DNA of 64,000 bases from the NCBI GenBank assembly GCA_026008535.1, contig BRKX01000003.1, positions 57,995,001 through 58,059,000 on the forward strand. The letters are read 5' to 3'. Shown one piece after another: positions 45,654 through 57,317 of this stretch (position 1 is its first letter; each line of letters begins with the position of its first letter). The notes beneath the pieces are model-generated. The model was not told the DNA's origin. It searched no databases and saw only the letters and a list, made by a program, of their open reading frames with translations. The DNA is from Perilla frutescens (lineage: Eukaryota; Streptophyta; Magnoliopsida; Lamiales; Lamiaceae). A program made the position numbers and the translations under genes.

Positions 45654-46091
45654 GTATCCGTGGTTGGATATCCTTGGATATTAATGTTTAATCATCAACA
45701 TGGTTTGATGACTTTGCTATATAAATTCTGTTCGCATATTTTGTTATGTGATGTTTTTGTTGAGAATGATCTCAACATTGTGATTGTTTTCGCATATTTT
45801 AAGATATGTGTTATTTGCTATGTTGAGAATGTTCTCAACATTATATTTCTGTATAGGGGATAATTACCCACTAATTTTTCTGTACAGGGGTAAATACCCA
45901 ACTTGTTGTATACTATTGTATAGGGGATTATACCCACTAACATTTTTTTTTCGATAATGACTTAAGGGAGAGCAGACCTTAAGGGGGAGTTTTTGAACTC
46001 CAATATTTTTGATCGTATTCCGCTGCGAATCTAATCGTATATATATTGAGCTTTATGTTTTGTGCAGAAATGATAAGCTTAAGGGGGATAT
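45654..46091 (+). other. 3' non-coding region of E1 with repeats and two polypurine tracts
   Basis: 45740-45850 holds GTTGAGAATGATCTCAAC and GTTGAGAATGTTCTCAAC hairpins; 45850-45945 holds three GTATAGGGG/TACCCACTAA units. Purine runs: CTTAAGGGAGAGCAG and CTTAAGGGGGAG at 45961-45989, then the main tract, CTTAAGGGGGATAT, at 46077-46091 next to the LTR. Confidence 0.75.
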
Positions 46092-47157
46092 TGTTGAGTA
46101 TGACGTGTTCCAGATGATGTTATCACTTCGTTTGATAACATCACAATCAATGTCGTATCTAATGATATTCCGTCATTCTCGTCACATTGAGCATAACACA
46201 CGGATGTTAACCTTATCATTTTCTAGTATTTTGGATTAATTTATTTTAAATTAATCTGAATAAATTGTGATTTTTGTCACATATCATTTTCCACATTTTT
46301 AGGGATTTATTAGATATTTTATTTTGAATTAAAACGTGGATAATGTTTGATTTTGACCTGGTCAAAATCTGTTCCGGATCTCATGGGGACGTGATGTTCC
46401 CACTCCTTCTTGGACACTAACTGTTGCAGGAGATCGTGGGTCACTGGAGTAACCGCTACTATTGCACGATGTTGAAGAACGTGTGCCACGCAATGCAGAA
46501 GACGGTTATCTCAAGTCCACTTCAGCAATGGGTAGTGGAAGGCGGTTGATTCAAGTCCAAGTGCTCTAGGATTGTGAAGCAACTGCCAATACAAGATGGA
46601 AGAAGTATTTAAGGTCTCCTTAGACCTTAAAATCATTTATGCAAGCAGGTTATCACCGTGGTTTGTGAGAAGCTCTGAAGCTTGCATCTAGTGTCATCTC
46701 TGAAATCCAAGACATCTTCCTCGACATCTGCCTAGCGTCCCAATCAGCTGGAGACTTTCATTCCAGTTGTGTGTGTAGGTTAGATAGTCAACTTTGAGAA
46801 GTCTAGGATTTAGAGTGACTGATTGTAATCTATCTATGAGTTTAGATAGGTTTGTTTTTGAGTGATTATTCGAGTGAGTGAAGCTAGGATAGTCCTCTGT
46901 ATGTTTTATGCTGTGTTGTTAAGGGAGTGAACCGAGACAACATCAGCATTGTTTTTGTTTATCACTTATGATAGTGAATTTCGCCTTGAGGCAATCACAC
47001 ACCGTAAGGAGTGTGATTTAAAACTTATTTTGTGCAAAGTTCTGTTTACATTTCCGCTGCATGTTGAAGGCAATGTGGTAACACTAGCTTCAACATTCCA
47101 TTTAACTTTGCAATTTACATCCGTAATTCACATTGTTTCAGGCAACAAATTCTAACA
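46092..47157 (+). repeat. 3' LTR of E1
   Basis: TGTTGAGTATGACGTG ... GCAACAAATTCTAACA, followed by TATTT. 1066 bp, equal to the 5' LTR. Confidence 0.92.
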
Positions 47158-48141
47158 TATTTATATTTTTTTTAGATTCACATGGTGAATTATGACGAAC
47201 AAAAGAAAACTCGAATCAAGGAGTTCAAAAAGAAGGAAAAAAGAAAGACAAGAGGCCATTACAAAATTTCTAGCCGGATCCATGGATACGTACGTAAAAT
47301 CTACTACGATTCCTATTGTCGAAGTACCTATTGCACCCGTATTTGAAGAACCTATCAAATCTATAATTGAAGTTGAAAGAGATGATTTGAGGGATAATAT
47401 TCATTTAACTGGTAGTCAAGAAGTGAATAAAATTGATGAGGAAATTGTGAATGACGCCGAAAAAGAAAGGATATGGTGATTGCTCAGATTATAAATCTCT
47501 TGCAAGGTTTGATCGTATTCTTTGAAGAATATAGAAGTAATGGATTTGAAGCTGCAAAAAGTGAAGTAGAAAAGATTGCTTTAGAAATGGATATTGAAGT
47601 TGCATTCCATGAAACTCGTGTTCGTCATATATATTTTTTTTTATGAAAATGCACATGGTGAACCAATATAAGGGGCCGAAGAGTATTTTTGAGTCAATTA
47701 TTTTTTGTTATTAGTTGATAATGCTCTTTCTTCACTCAAAGCAAGAGTTGAGCAGTTTAAAAAATATGAAGAGATTTTTGGATTTCTATTCAATTTGGAA
47801 TAGTTGAAAGATGCAGATGACTAGGTTTGAAAAGTTCATATGCTACATTGGAGAATGTTTTGAAACATGAGGATAATTATGATATTTGTGTGCATGACTT
47901 AAGGGGGTGTATTGGATTGGTATTTTGATGGATTTTGTTGGACTTTAAAATGTCCATGGATTTTTATGGATTTTATAAATCCATAGACTCCACATGGAGT
48001 CTCCCAACTCCACGCAGAGTCTGGCGGATTTCGTATGGATTTCGGACTGATTTTGAACGATTTCAATGGATTTCAAATCTATCTCGCCAGTGCTCGTTGG
48101 AACACAACGATCGGTGTACCCGGCAAGAAAAATTGAACCCA

Positions 48142-48231
48142 GCGGCCGCTGGAATCGAGCGGCCTTAATCCCAGCGGCCGCTAGCACCCAGCGGCCGCTG
48201 GAGTGCCATTATCGGCAAGGCCAGCGGCCGC
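48142..48231 (+). repeat. Four CAGCGGCCGCTG palindromes inside the MITE
   Basis: GCGGCCGC at 48142-48149, 48174-48181, 48191-48198 and 48224-48231, each within CCAGCGGCCGCT. This is highly CpG-rich against the AT-rich background. Confidence 0.9.
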
Positions 48232-48424
48232 TGGGGTCGGGTGACGGCTGGGGTGCCCGATTTCAACTCCTCACCGGCTGCTGGGACACCGCGCTCGCCG
48301 GGTTTTCCAAATCCATCGAAATCTCGTGTCTGGAGGTCGGATTTCATCCTTCATAATTTTCACGTGAAATCCAGCCGAAATCCAACGAAGTCAATGACTT
48401 TTTAAAGTCCGTGGATTGTTGAAT

Positions 48425-48605
48425 ACCTCAGAATTTTAAAGGACTTTTAAAAGTCTGGATTGAATACACCAAGATTTCATTGGACTTTTAAAAGTCTGGA
48501 TTGAATACACCAGGATTTCATTGGACTTTTAAAAGTCTGGATTGAATACACCAGAATTTCATTGGACTTTTAAAAGTCTGGATTGAATACACCCGGATTT
48601 TAAAA
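48425..48605 (+). repeat. 41-bp tandem repeat, about four copies, in the MITE
   Basis: The unit contains GGACTTTTAAAAGTCTGGAT and TGAATACACCA. The same words occur near both termini (GGACTTTAAAATGTCC on the left), so the array grew from terminal sequence. Confidence 0.85.
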
Positions 48606-49110
48606 GTCCAATGAAATCCATCAAAATCCACAATCAATAGACCCCTCTTATTTTCAGAACTATTGTTGTTGAGAAAAAACATTTCTAAGCGGATTAACTA
48701 GGCCAATTGAAGTTTTGGAGTACATAAAAAATTTACGTCATGGATTTCCTAATTCTTGGGTAGCTTATAGAATATTATTGGCTATACCAGTGACTGTAAC
48801 ATCCGCTGAAAGAAGTTTCTTCAATCTAAAATTGATAAAGAATTATCTTCGATCAACTATGTCACAAGATAGATTGAATGATTTGGTCATGTTATCTATT
48901 GAGAAAAAAATAGTAGCTGAGCTTGAATACAATGCTTTTATTGATACTTTTACTTGATGCTTTTACGTGGTTTTGATTATATTTTATTTTTTCATTATTC
49001 ACTAGTGTTTAATATTTTTTATTTAATACTAACTATAAATATATAGTAAAATATTTATATTAGATAGATATATAATTACTAGGATCTCATAAATTCTGGA
49101 GACGGCTCGG

Positions 49111-49702
49111 ATAATACTACATCACCGGTAGGTTATCCCCCTGTTTGTGTTGACGATTTTACTTGGGGGAAAAGAAAAACTCAACATCAATGATCAATGA
49201 TACTGTGTAACAACTATTAAGATACAAAAATAACCCGATTAGCGATTACACAATTGCACCACAATGTTACTTACTCTTATTTTAAAATTTCAAATGCCAA
49301 TAATTAATAATTGTGGGCAATCACTATTTGATAAATGGTAAGAGTATTGCTAGAATCAAATATATATTTTCTGCAATTAAAAAAAATAAAAAATCAAAAT
49401 CTTGATTGAAATTTTGTTTATGTAATTCATAATCCATAGACGATTGCTGAAATACTGCAAAGCTGAGATTTTTCTCTACAGCCATTCCTCGTCTCCCACA
49501 TCGTAAGTAGTTGAATAAAATTTGCTGAAGCTTTGGTTTTCCTCTCCTTTTCCTTTTAATTTGTAGAGATTGAAACGTGCCGCCTTTTCGATTTCTATAA
49601 GTTTTAAAGAGGTTAAACACCAAAACCCTCTAAAATAAATGTTTAGTTAGGCAGCGTTTATTATTATCAAAAACCCGTTTCAAGAATTGAAGCAGAATTA
49701 GT
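49111..49702 (+). promoter_or_regulatory. 5' flank of TGS1
   Basis: No gene. It contains the presumed promoter, but I cannot place a TATA box with confidence. The last 30 bases resemble the flank of the shortened copy. Confidence 0.4.
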
Positions 49703-49982
49703 ATGGATTTCTCTGTAGATGAATCGCCGGCGGCTAAAGCTCTTGGTCCGCTCTTTAAACTCACCGAAGTACACTTGTGGTCAGCAACTTCTGTCCCTCT
49801 CTCTCTCTGGGCTCTTTTTCTTTTTCTTTTTCTTTTTTTTTAAGTTTAATGGGTAATTGCATATATTGGAATTATTTTACTTAACAGGGATGATGGTTCA
49901 AGTGAAGTGCCAGATTTATCTTATGTTCATGAACCCATTGTGAGTTCTTTTGTATTTTGTGTCTTGACTTAATCTTGGTCAC

Positions 49983-50042
<60 letters not shown>

Positions 50043-53000
50043 AAGAGGGAAAAAAATGATCTTGGTAGTTTAATATGTTGCCTTGTATCTGTTTGGTTGA
50101 TATGAAATGCAGAAACTTATCAGCAGCGACAAGGATTGTGTGAAAAGTGATCACGTGAGAACTAAGGGCAAGTTTTAGTATTTTTACTTTGCTTCTTAAA
50201 AGTTTTGTAGTTTTTCTGATATTGGGTTGGAGAATGATTGTTTGATGTTTGAAGTTGCTCTGAATTCTCAGGGTTCTGTTCATTGTCTGAAGATGTAGAT
50301 GAAGAACTAGCCAAACAAATGAATGATTTGGGACTTCCGCTCTCTTTCCGAACTAATAAGGAGGTAGACACCTGCTGTTCATTATCTGTCTTTAGCATGT
50401 TAATTAGGTGCTGGAGTTCGAATTGATGACTAGTAAGTTTAAATTTGGAATATAACTGCCTTCTGCATAGGATTCTAAGAATAACTGAATAAGTATTAGT
50501 TGCTCCTCAATATAGCATCCACTCTTTTTGATGGAATGTGTCAACTGGCGGATAATGACGTTTCAGTTCTCAATTGATGAATTAATGCAAAATAAAGTCA
50601 CATGCCTACTTCTGCCAAGTCTCAAAATGTTTTCTTCATTTTCTTGGAGTGTTTTTGTTTATAAATGTTTATGATGTACAGAGAATATGCAGTTTGATGT
50701 TTATAAAATTAAGTGTCTGGTTTTTAGAAGATCTTAGCTTATTTTTTGAAGTTTCCCTGCCATAGTCTTTACTGTGATATTTGTCCTCATCTTTCATTTT
50801 CATACTTATATATTGTCTTTTCCTAGTGTAACAATTGTGATGCTGTTTTGTAGGCGAGATATTGCATGACTAGTGGAAAAAAGAAGGGCTCAAGAAAGAA
50901 CAATCAGCAAAGTACAATTGAAATTGATGATTGCATGCTAGATTCAACAAAAGGGAGTGAGGTGGAGAGTAGGTCTCCTGCTAGTGTACTAAATACTTCT
51001 GAAATGCTAGACCAAAGTGATAAACTAAAAAGTGTAATTTTAGCAGAGCTAGACTGCTTACCTAACCTATCTCTTAAACGGGGGGATTCACCGAGTTCCA
51101 CTGGTTGTGCCAACGCCGTCAGCTATGAACATGAATACAATGGTGAAACGTCTAATCTCGAATTTGATGCTTATTTAGGTTGCATTTCTGGACTTGGCAG
51201 TGATATGTTAGATGAAGCCAAGTCTATCCCTTGCCCAAATGAGATGGTGGCTACTGGTCTAGGTCTGGATTCTGGAACTTCAGAAGGAAGCTGCTTGATA
51301 AATGAGGTAGCTGATTGTGATAGGAAGGAAATAAACGGAGATATGAACTCTCTCCATCAGGAGGCCTCTTTGGTGATGGACCTTAGCAATGATGGCCTAT
51401 CTAATGATATCAATTTGGAGATGATAAAGGATTTGGATGTTGCTCCATATGCACAGTTTTCTGAACAAGCAGGTTCCAAAATGATTAATAACTCCGGAGA
51501 ATGGATAGCGTATTGGGATGACTTTCACATGAGGACCTTCTTCTACAAGGTTGATACACAGGAATCTACATGGGACCCCCCTTCAGGGATGGAATACCTT
51601 GTGTATAGTAATGTTGCTGATGAATCTACTAGTATAGTGCCTGGGCTGTCTGAACTGGATAACGACCAAATTGATGTCAGGATGTCTGAAGAGGTTGAAG
51701 CTTCTTGTGATCTACAATTGGCCCACAGCTTGGCTGAAGAATTGAAAAATGATGCTCATTCATTAAGTCAACATTTGGATGAGATGTCTGGAAATTGGCT
51801 TTTGACTGATAATGTATCCTGCGCTAACACTACAAATAAGAAAAAAAAAGCTAGAAAAACAAAATCCAACAGGAAATCATCCATTTCAAGTGAAGGTTTG
51901 CACGCCCTATATGTATTTGGTTTTTTCCTTTCGTTATTTCTAATGCGATCATATCTGAACCATGTTTTAATCAGTTATATGATTGCATAATGGGATTCGT
52001 TAGTTTATCCTGGTCTGAGCTGGAAGAATGCTATAGCAGTTAGATGCCCTTTCTTGTGGGTCATTCTGGTAGAGTGATAGAGGGCCTTACCCTTAATATA
52101 TTGAATGATCATTTATCATGCATGTAGATAATATTTCACTTAATGGCATGCATGGAGTTATATTTGATTCTGGTAGAGGTTCTGATAAGATATTCTATGA
52201 GCTTTTTACATTCACAAGTTCTTGTTTGCACAAAAAAGAGGTATAGTATCTTCTGACTTTTTCAGTATTTTTGAAAGTTGCTTTCGCTGTTTTCTCCTTT
52301 CCTGTCATACCATAAATAAGATCTAAACTGATTCGACATAAGGCTGTGGTAAGTCTGAACTCCACATTGGTTGCAAAGTAAAACACAATATATATATATA
52401 TATGTATATATATACTGGCTTTACTATTAGATGGAAATTTCTGTATGTGCGCAATTCATGTCAGGTGCAATATTATTATGCTGATAAGTATTGCTACTGC
52501 TTGCCTTTGTTGAATATTATAAATTGATACATCAGGTTTTTTGAGACAAACTATTTCTCCTTGATTAATATAGATCTTCCAGGAGTTCCACACGAACTTC
52601 CTTCTAGCATAAACAAATATTGGTGGCAGAGGTATATGTTATTCTCCAGATTTGATAATGGTATTAAGATGGATGAAGAAGGATGGTTTTCTGTTACGCC
52701 AGAGGCCTTAGCCAAGCATCATGCAGCCCGCTGTGGTCACGGTTCAATAGTTGATTTTTTCACTGGAGCTGGTGGGAATGCAATTCAATTTGCACAATGG
52801 TCAGCATCTCTTAGCTTTCTGTTTCATTATTCTCTGTCCGAATAGTATTAGTATCATATTGCTGCAGCGCCTCCCTTGGCACCCCTCTAGGTCCTCCCTT
52901 GATTCTAGTATTACTCTACCATCATTTCCCTGGATTTCAACTATAGAAGGTAAAAAATCATCCCCTATCAAGAAAGCCTTTGGAACTATAGGTCAATAAT

Positions 53001-54329
53001 CTCAACTTTGCTTGATGTTCGTGTGTAGAAATGTCAGTACGGCTTGATGCATCCTGTTATGCTCATACTTGTTAATGATTCTCTCAGTTTGTAAACATGC
53101 ATATATTATGCTATTCATTATTTAAGAAGGAAATTGATCATATGCATAGTTTCTTCTTCTAAGTTTAACTTATCTGGGAGATAAATTTACCTGTTGTTAT
53201 TTTGCAGGAGTAGACATGTGATCGCAATTGATATTGACCCTATTAAAATTGACTGTGCAAGGCACAATGCGGCAATATATGGAGTTGATGACAAAATAGA
53301 TTTCATAAAGGGTGACTCTTTATCTTTGGCCCCTAAATTAAAGGTAAGAATTTTTGTGCAATAAATATGAATTGACAAATTGTAGAACCAATAGTTCATG
53401 AAAGGACGTGCATATTGTTTGTTTGTGATTTTCCAAATATTGAATTATGCAACTACGAGACATTTTCTAATCATTGTTTTGTTCCGCGAAGAAAGTGAGT
53501 CACTCCGATGAAGTTGGCTGTTGCCTAGCTCCTTTCTCTTACTGACAATTTCTGAGCATAGAAGAAGTGACTCAATATTCTATTCCTGGAATTTTCTTTC
53601 CTTTTATATTGGAAATTGATCTGTAGCCTGTTGGCTTGTATATTCTTATAATATCTGCTTTTTAGTTTCTGATACTATTCATGATCTCTTTAGGAATCCA
53701 ATGGTGAATCGAGATTAAGTCTAAGTTTCCTTTCCCGTAAAAATCTCCTGGCCGGTGTTTGTCCATTTACAAGTGTAATTTGGAAATTTTGCAGGCAGAC
53801 ACAGTGTTTTTGTCTCCACCTTGGGGAGGTCCTGATTATTCTAAAGTAGAGAAATTTGATATCAACTCTATGCTTAGGCCTCGTGATGGGTATTGCTCGT
53901 CTTCTTTTCCCTGATTCCTACGAGTCCTCAACAATGATGCTGATATTATGCTTATCTCGTGTACATCAGGAAATCTCTCTTTGATGCCGGAAAGGGAATT
54001 GCTCCCAAGATTGTGATGTTTCTCCCGAGAAACGTTGATATAAATCAACTGGCAGAGTTATCTTTATCTGCTGTGCCTCCATGGTCTTTGGAGGTACCAT
54101 TCATATTTTTCTACATTCTTAATCTGTCGTCTAATCTTTATCCTCAAATAATCTATTGTGGATTAATTTGCTTCGTTTTGTCAATTCCCTCGACTGTTCT
54201 TCCCTCCCTCTTCCACTTCACTTATGTTCTTTTTATTCTGGTAATCAATACTTTCAGGTGGAAAAGAACTACTTGAATGGCAGATTGAAGGCTGTCACGG
54301 CCTACTTCTGCGATCCCTCCTTGTCATAG
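49703..54329 (+). CDS. TGS1: TGS1, trimethylguanosine synthase (RNA cap hypermethylase)
   Basis: TGS1 converts the m7G cap of snRNAs and snoRNAs to 2,2,7-trimethylguanosine in the nucleus. Ten exons: 49703-49779, 49888-49939, 50113-50167, 50272-50363, 50854-51895, 52574-52799, 53208-53343, 53795-53889, 53970-54093, 54258-54329. All phases agree: 1971 nt, 656 residues. N-terminus MDFSVDESPAAKALGPLFKL; acidic HEPI and SEDVDEEL regions; WW domain about residues 308-341 (EWIAYWDDFHMRTFFYKVDT, then STWDPP); methyltransferase about 440-656 with VDFFTGAGGNAIQFA (499-513), VIAIDIDPIKI and SPPWGGPDY (567-575), whose Trp stacks on the cap guanine in human TGS1. Intron 3 appears to be GC-AG. No lesion is seen. 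Function is firm by family; exon edges are by eye. Confidence 0.92.
49984..50041 (+). repeat. (CA)n(TA)n microsatellite in TGS1 intron 2
   Basis: About 42 bases of CA then about 16 of TA. Confidence 0.9.
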
Positions 54330-55855
54330 CAACGAGTCGCCAAAATGGCCCAAGTATTCATGGACAGCATCAAACTCCATGGATCTTGTCATCTGCAAAT
54401 ATGAGCTGCCAGCTAGAGAGCTCATGTATTATATGTTCTTGGCTTGTCGTGGGATGGAATTTTGGTTGAAAATGTTGGTGTGATTGAACTCCAGATCTCT
54501 TCAACGTTCGTGTGTCAACTGATCACATCAGCTCGCAGGATTTCTGTCTGAGCTTGTGGAGATTTCTTGCCTCTGTTTGGAGAAAATGTGAAATATTTGA
54601 TGTAAATAGTGTTTAAGTCTGGTTAATTGATTGATTGTTACGTATGTGCATATTTGTATTCCAAACTAATGTGATTTTTAGGCAGAAACTAGCAATTACA
54701 ATAGAAATTTCATATTTTCTTTTTGCAGCGAATAAGAAATTATATTTATTTTACTTGGAAAAATAAATTTAAGTAATAAAATTGATGCATCACTAGGCTT
54801 TATCTTGATAATTACTGAAAGCAAATGCTTAATTTCTTAGAAATATTAAATAATTTGGGATGGATGGACATGGAATAGGGGTCTATGTTACTATATATGT
54901 GCAATGAAAGGAGTATAATTTCATTTTTATTTCATCACTGACTTTTAGATAGCTGAAAAGGTAAATTTTACATATTTTTAATACTTTGTATCCTAGATTT
55001 TTTTTAAAAAAAAAATAAAACGTTAAAAGAAAATAAAAGAAGCCAAAAGGGATGGAGAAGTACATTTCACCACATGGTCAACACAAACCACAATTAATCA
55101 CAATTGATAAAGGAAAAACGATAAAATTAATTTGGAAATCAAGTAGATTTTTTTAAATATTTTTTTTATAGTTATAATTAAACAATACGTAATTAGAATT
55201 TGTTACGAATATAGTTTTTTTTAACATGTAATGAATAAAGTTTTGATATATTATGGATCATATACCTATCAAACATTTATAAAAGTGCACTTCATGATAA
55301 CAGAAAAAAAAAACAAAAAAACAAGAAGAAGAAAAAGAAGAAATTAAGCGAGAAATCCAAAATTAAGAATTTTTTAGTTAAGAAAATCGGTACATATCCC
55401 CTCTACTAGAATACAACTCTCAACATGTGACAAAAAATATTTTTTTATGACGGTGGCTAATAGAGTATATACAAGTAATCTTAATAGAGTGTCTGTATTC
55501 AAGTGAAAATACATAAGAAATGCATAGAATTCCATTAAAATGATAAAAAAAAAAATGCTCCTATTACAATGAACTGAAAAGAAAATTGAGAAATATTAAA
55601 GTGGTATATATATGCATAAATATATGTTATATCAAAGGATACAATGCATCTGAACCTGTATATATAGGATAGGGACTTTTCCGATGAGAATTTAGAGATG
55701 CAGCTATAAATATAAACATAAAAAATCTTCACACACATACACACACTATAATAAAGAAGATGCTGGGGCATTTCTGGATTTATCACGTGGGTTTTCCCCT
55801 GCTAATGTTTCACTACTTTGGATCTTTTTGCATACCCTCATTTCAAATATATATA
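54330..55855. other. 3' flank of TGS1 and intergenic DNA
   Basis: No further gene seen. Possible polyadenylation words (AATAAG, AAATAAA) lie at 54700-54780. The rest is AT-rich, with A and T runs around 54990-55040 and 55300-55350. Confidence 0.5.
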
Positions 55856-56015
55856 GGGATCGATTCTGGTGTAAACTTCTTACGTGTATAAAGTATGAAT
55901 TAATCTCAAGTTATTTTCAACCATTCAAAATAAAATTATTTAACAAATTGAAAAAGAGATGACAGTTTTGTAAATATAGTTAAATTATTTTAGCAAATAC
56001 AATGTTAAAATACAA
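55856..56015 (+). repeat. Single MULE-2-like terminal repeat, degenerate
   Basis: After ATATAT: GGGATCGATTCTGGTGTAAAC, then ACGTGTATAAAGTATGAATT and AATCTCAAG, then GACAGTTTTGTAAATA. This follows the order of the MULE-2 left TIR (GGGGATGGTTTTGGTGTAAAC, GTGTGTAAACTGTAAACT, AATCTC, GGCATTTTTGTAAAT). No partner end is recognised. Confidence 0.5.
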
Positions 56016-56578
56016 TATGAGCTTCAGCCTGGGTTGGGTTGTGTTTCTCGAAAAAGTTGAATACGAGCCCATTTAACTTGGGTAAACCCAGCCCACTTAA
56101 CTCGGATTTTTTGTGGACTGAGCCTGGGCCAGGTTGGATCAGTTTAGCTAGAGATGTAAGTGCGTCGAGCTTACTTATTAGCTACTCATGGTCAACTCAA
56201 CGAAAACTCAAAATTGACTAGAACGAATTAATCGAGATGAGCTTGAGTTCAAGCTACTCAAATAGCTACTGAGATCGAGCTTGAGTTCAACAATACTTAA
56301 ATTAAAGTGTTAGGGTAATTATCAAGGTACGTACCCTTAATGTTTTAGTTACTTACATATATACCTTTAATAATTAAATTATTCTTTCTAAATTAAATAA
56401 AAATATTTTTTATTTAATATTAATATCTTACTGAGTCGAGTTGAGCTCGAAAAGTGAAAGCTCGAGTTGAACTTTGAGTTTTTTAGTCGAACTTGTGACT
56501 ACTCAGCTCATCTCGACTCGATTATACCTTTGGTCATCCCAACCCATTTGATCGACAAGTACTCTAACATATACAACA
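56016..56578. mobile_element. Insertion of about 563 bp with a 15-bp flanking duplication
   Basis: AATGTTAAAATACAA occurs at 56001-56015 and again at 56579-56593. Between them are repeated GAGCTTGAGTTCAAGCTACT-like and GAGTTGAGCTCGAAAAG words in both orientations, so much of it can fold back. No coding region. Type not assigned. Confidence 0.45.
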
Positions 56579-56773
56579 AATGTTAAAATACAAAATTTAT
56601 AATGCTAAAAAAACTATATATGTTGATTCATAAGAAGCAAAGATGAGTGGTAAAATAATAAATTTATTATGGATGGGAAGAAATTAAAGGGCGGGAGCCC
56701 TTAGCTTAGCTTAATAGAGTTGCTATTAATTAAGGCTCTAATAATAATAATAATGATGATGATAATGATGATG

Positions 56774-56904
<131 letters not shown>

Positions 56905-57317
56905 GAATTGTGGTTGTTGGGACAAATTGACGTACACGTGATTCTGTGGCGTGGACTAGCTGACTACAGACTCAACTACAGTACACATAATGACCAACTT
57001 CAACATGCATCATCTTTAACGGTCGATATATAAATCTCTACTAAATTAAATTATTTATTATATTTCTTTCTTTTAATTTGGTGCATATCTATATCTATAT
57101 AATTATTAAGGCAAAATCGTATGATAGACAACGGTATCACACAATTTAATAATTATATTATAGACAACAGGTTTTGTATAATACACAACAGTTTTGAGTT
57201 AATAGACAACAATAGTGACAATTACTGTTATAAATTTTCTTCTTCTTCTTTTGCTTTTTACACGTCAATTTAAATTACAACCGTTGTCATTACACAAAAT
57301 TTTGCAATCTTAGTTAT

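Larger units (their letters stand above)
17475..47157 (+). mobile_element. E1: copia LTR retrotransposon, probably Sirevirus-like, 10.5 kb without nested elements
   Basis: Two 1066-bp LTRs (17475-18540 and 46092-47157), target-site duplication TATTT (17470-17474 and 47158-47162), primer binding site, gag-pol and a third gene. E3 is inserted in the third gene. LTRs above 1 kb, a two-knuckle gag and an extra gene 3' of RNase H suggest the SIRE/Maximus lineage; that is inference. Many nonsense codons make it inactive. It is the same family as E2. Confidence 0.9.
47902..48647. mobile_element. PIF/Harbinger-like MITE, 746 bp
   Basis: Termini AGGGGGTGTATTG and the reverse complement of CAATAGACCCCTC match in about 10 of 13 bases. 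The 3-bp duplication TTA flanks it (47899-47901, 48648-48650). It has a GC-rich middle with four GCGGCCGC sites and an array of about 41-bp repeats near the right end. No transposase. Confidence 0.8.
47193..48957 (+). pseudogene. hAT transposase remnant with C-terminal dimerisation domain, split by a MITE
   Basis: After a TTTTTTTAG acceptor, the ATG at 47193 opens MTNKRKLESRSSKRRKKERQ, a basic N-terminus like plant ZMYM1-like hAT proteins, and stops at 47477. A middle fragment (about 47725-47900) reads SLKARVEQFKKYEEIFGFL with stops and ends DNYDICVHDL. The MITE at 47902-48647 interrupts it; the frame resumes with FSELLLLRKNIS and, at 48715-48957, WVAYRILLAIPVTVTSAERS, FFNLKLIKNYLRSTMSQDRL, the hAT dimerisation signature. 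The DDE/RNase H core is deleted. Inactive. Confidence 0.8.
17137..49110 (+). mobile_element. hAT-family element, internally deleted, holding the nested retrotransposons
   Basis: Left sequence is 17137-17474 and right sequence is 47158-49110. The left terminus, CAGAGGCATCTTCAGGGG, resembles the reverse complement of the right terminus, CGAGCCGTCTCCAGAATTT. Flanking bases share GATAA but a clean 8-bp duplication is not visible. After removing E1 and the MITE it is about 1.5 kb, shorter than an autonomous hAT. A 5' exon-like segment ends at AAG/GTATGT (17404-17405), and E1 sits in the intron that follows. Confidence 0.6.

Noticed and set aside
47935..48356. Open frames on both strands in the MITE
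   Set aside because: They follow the palindromic GC-rich repeats of a non-coding element.
48425..48605. Possible CRISPR-like array
   Set aside because: Direct repeats without unique spacers, in a plant transposon.
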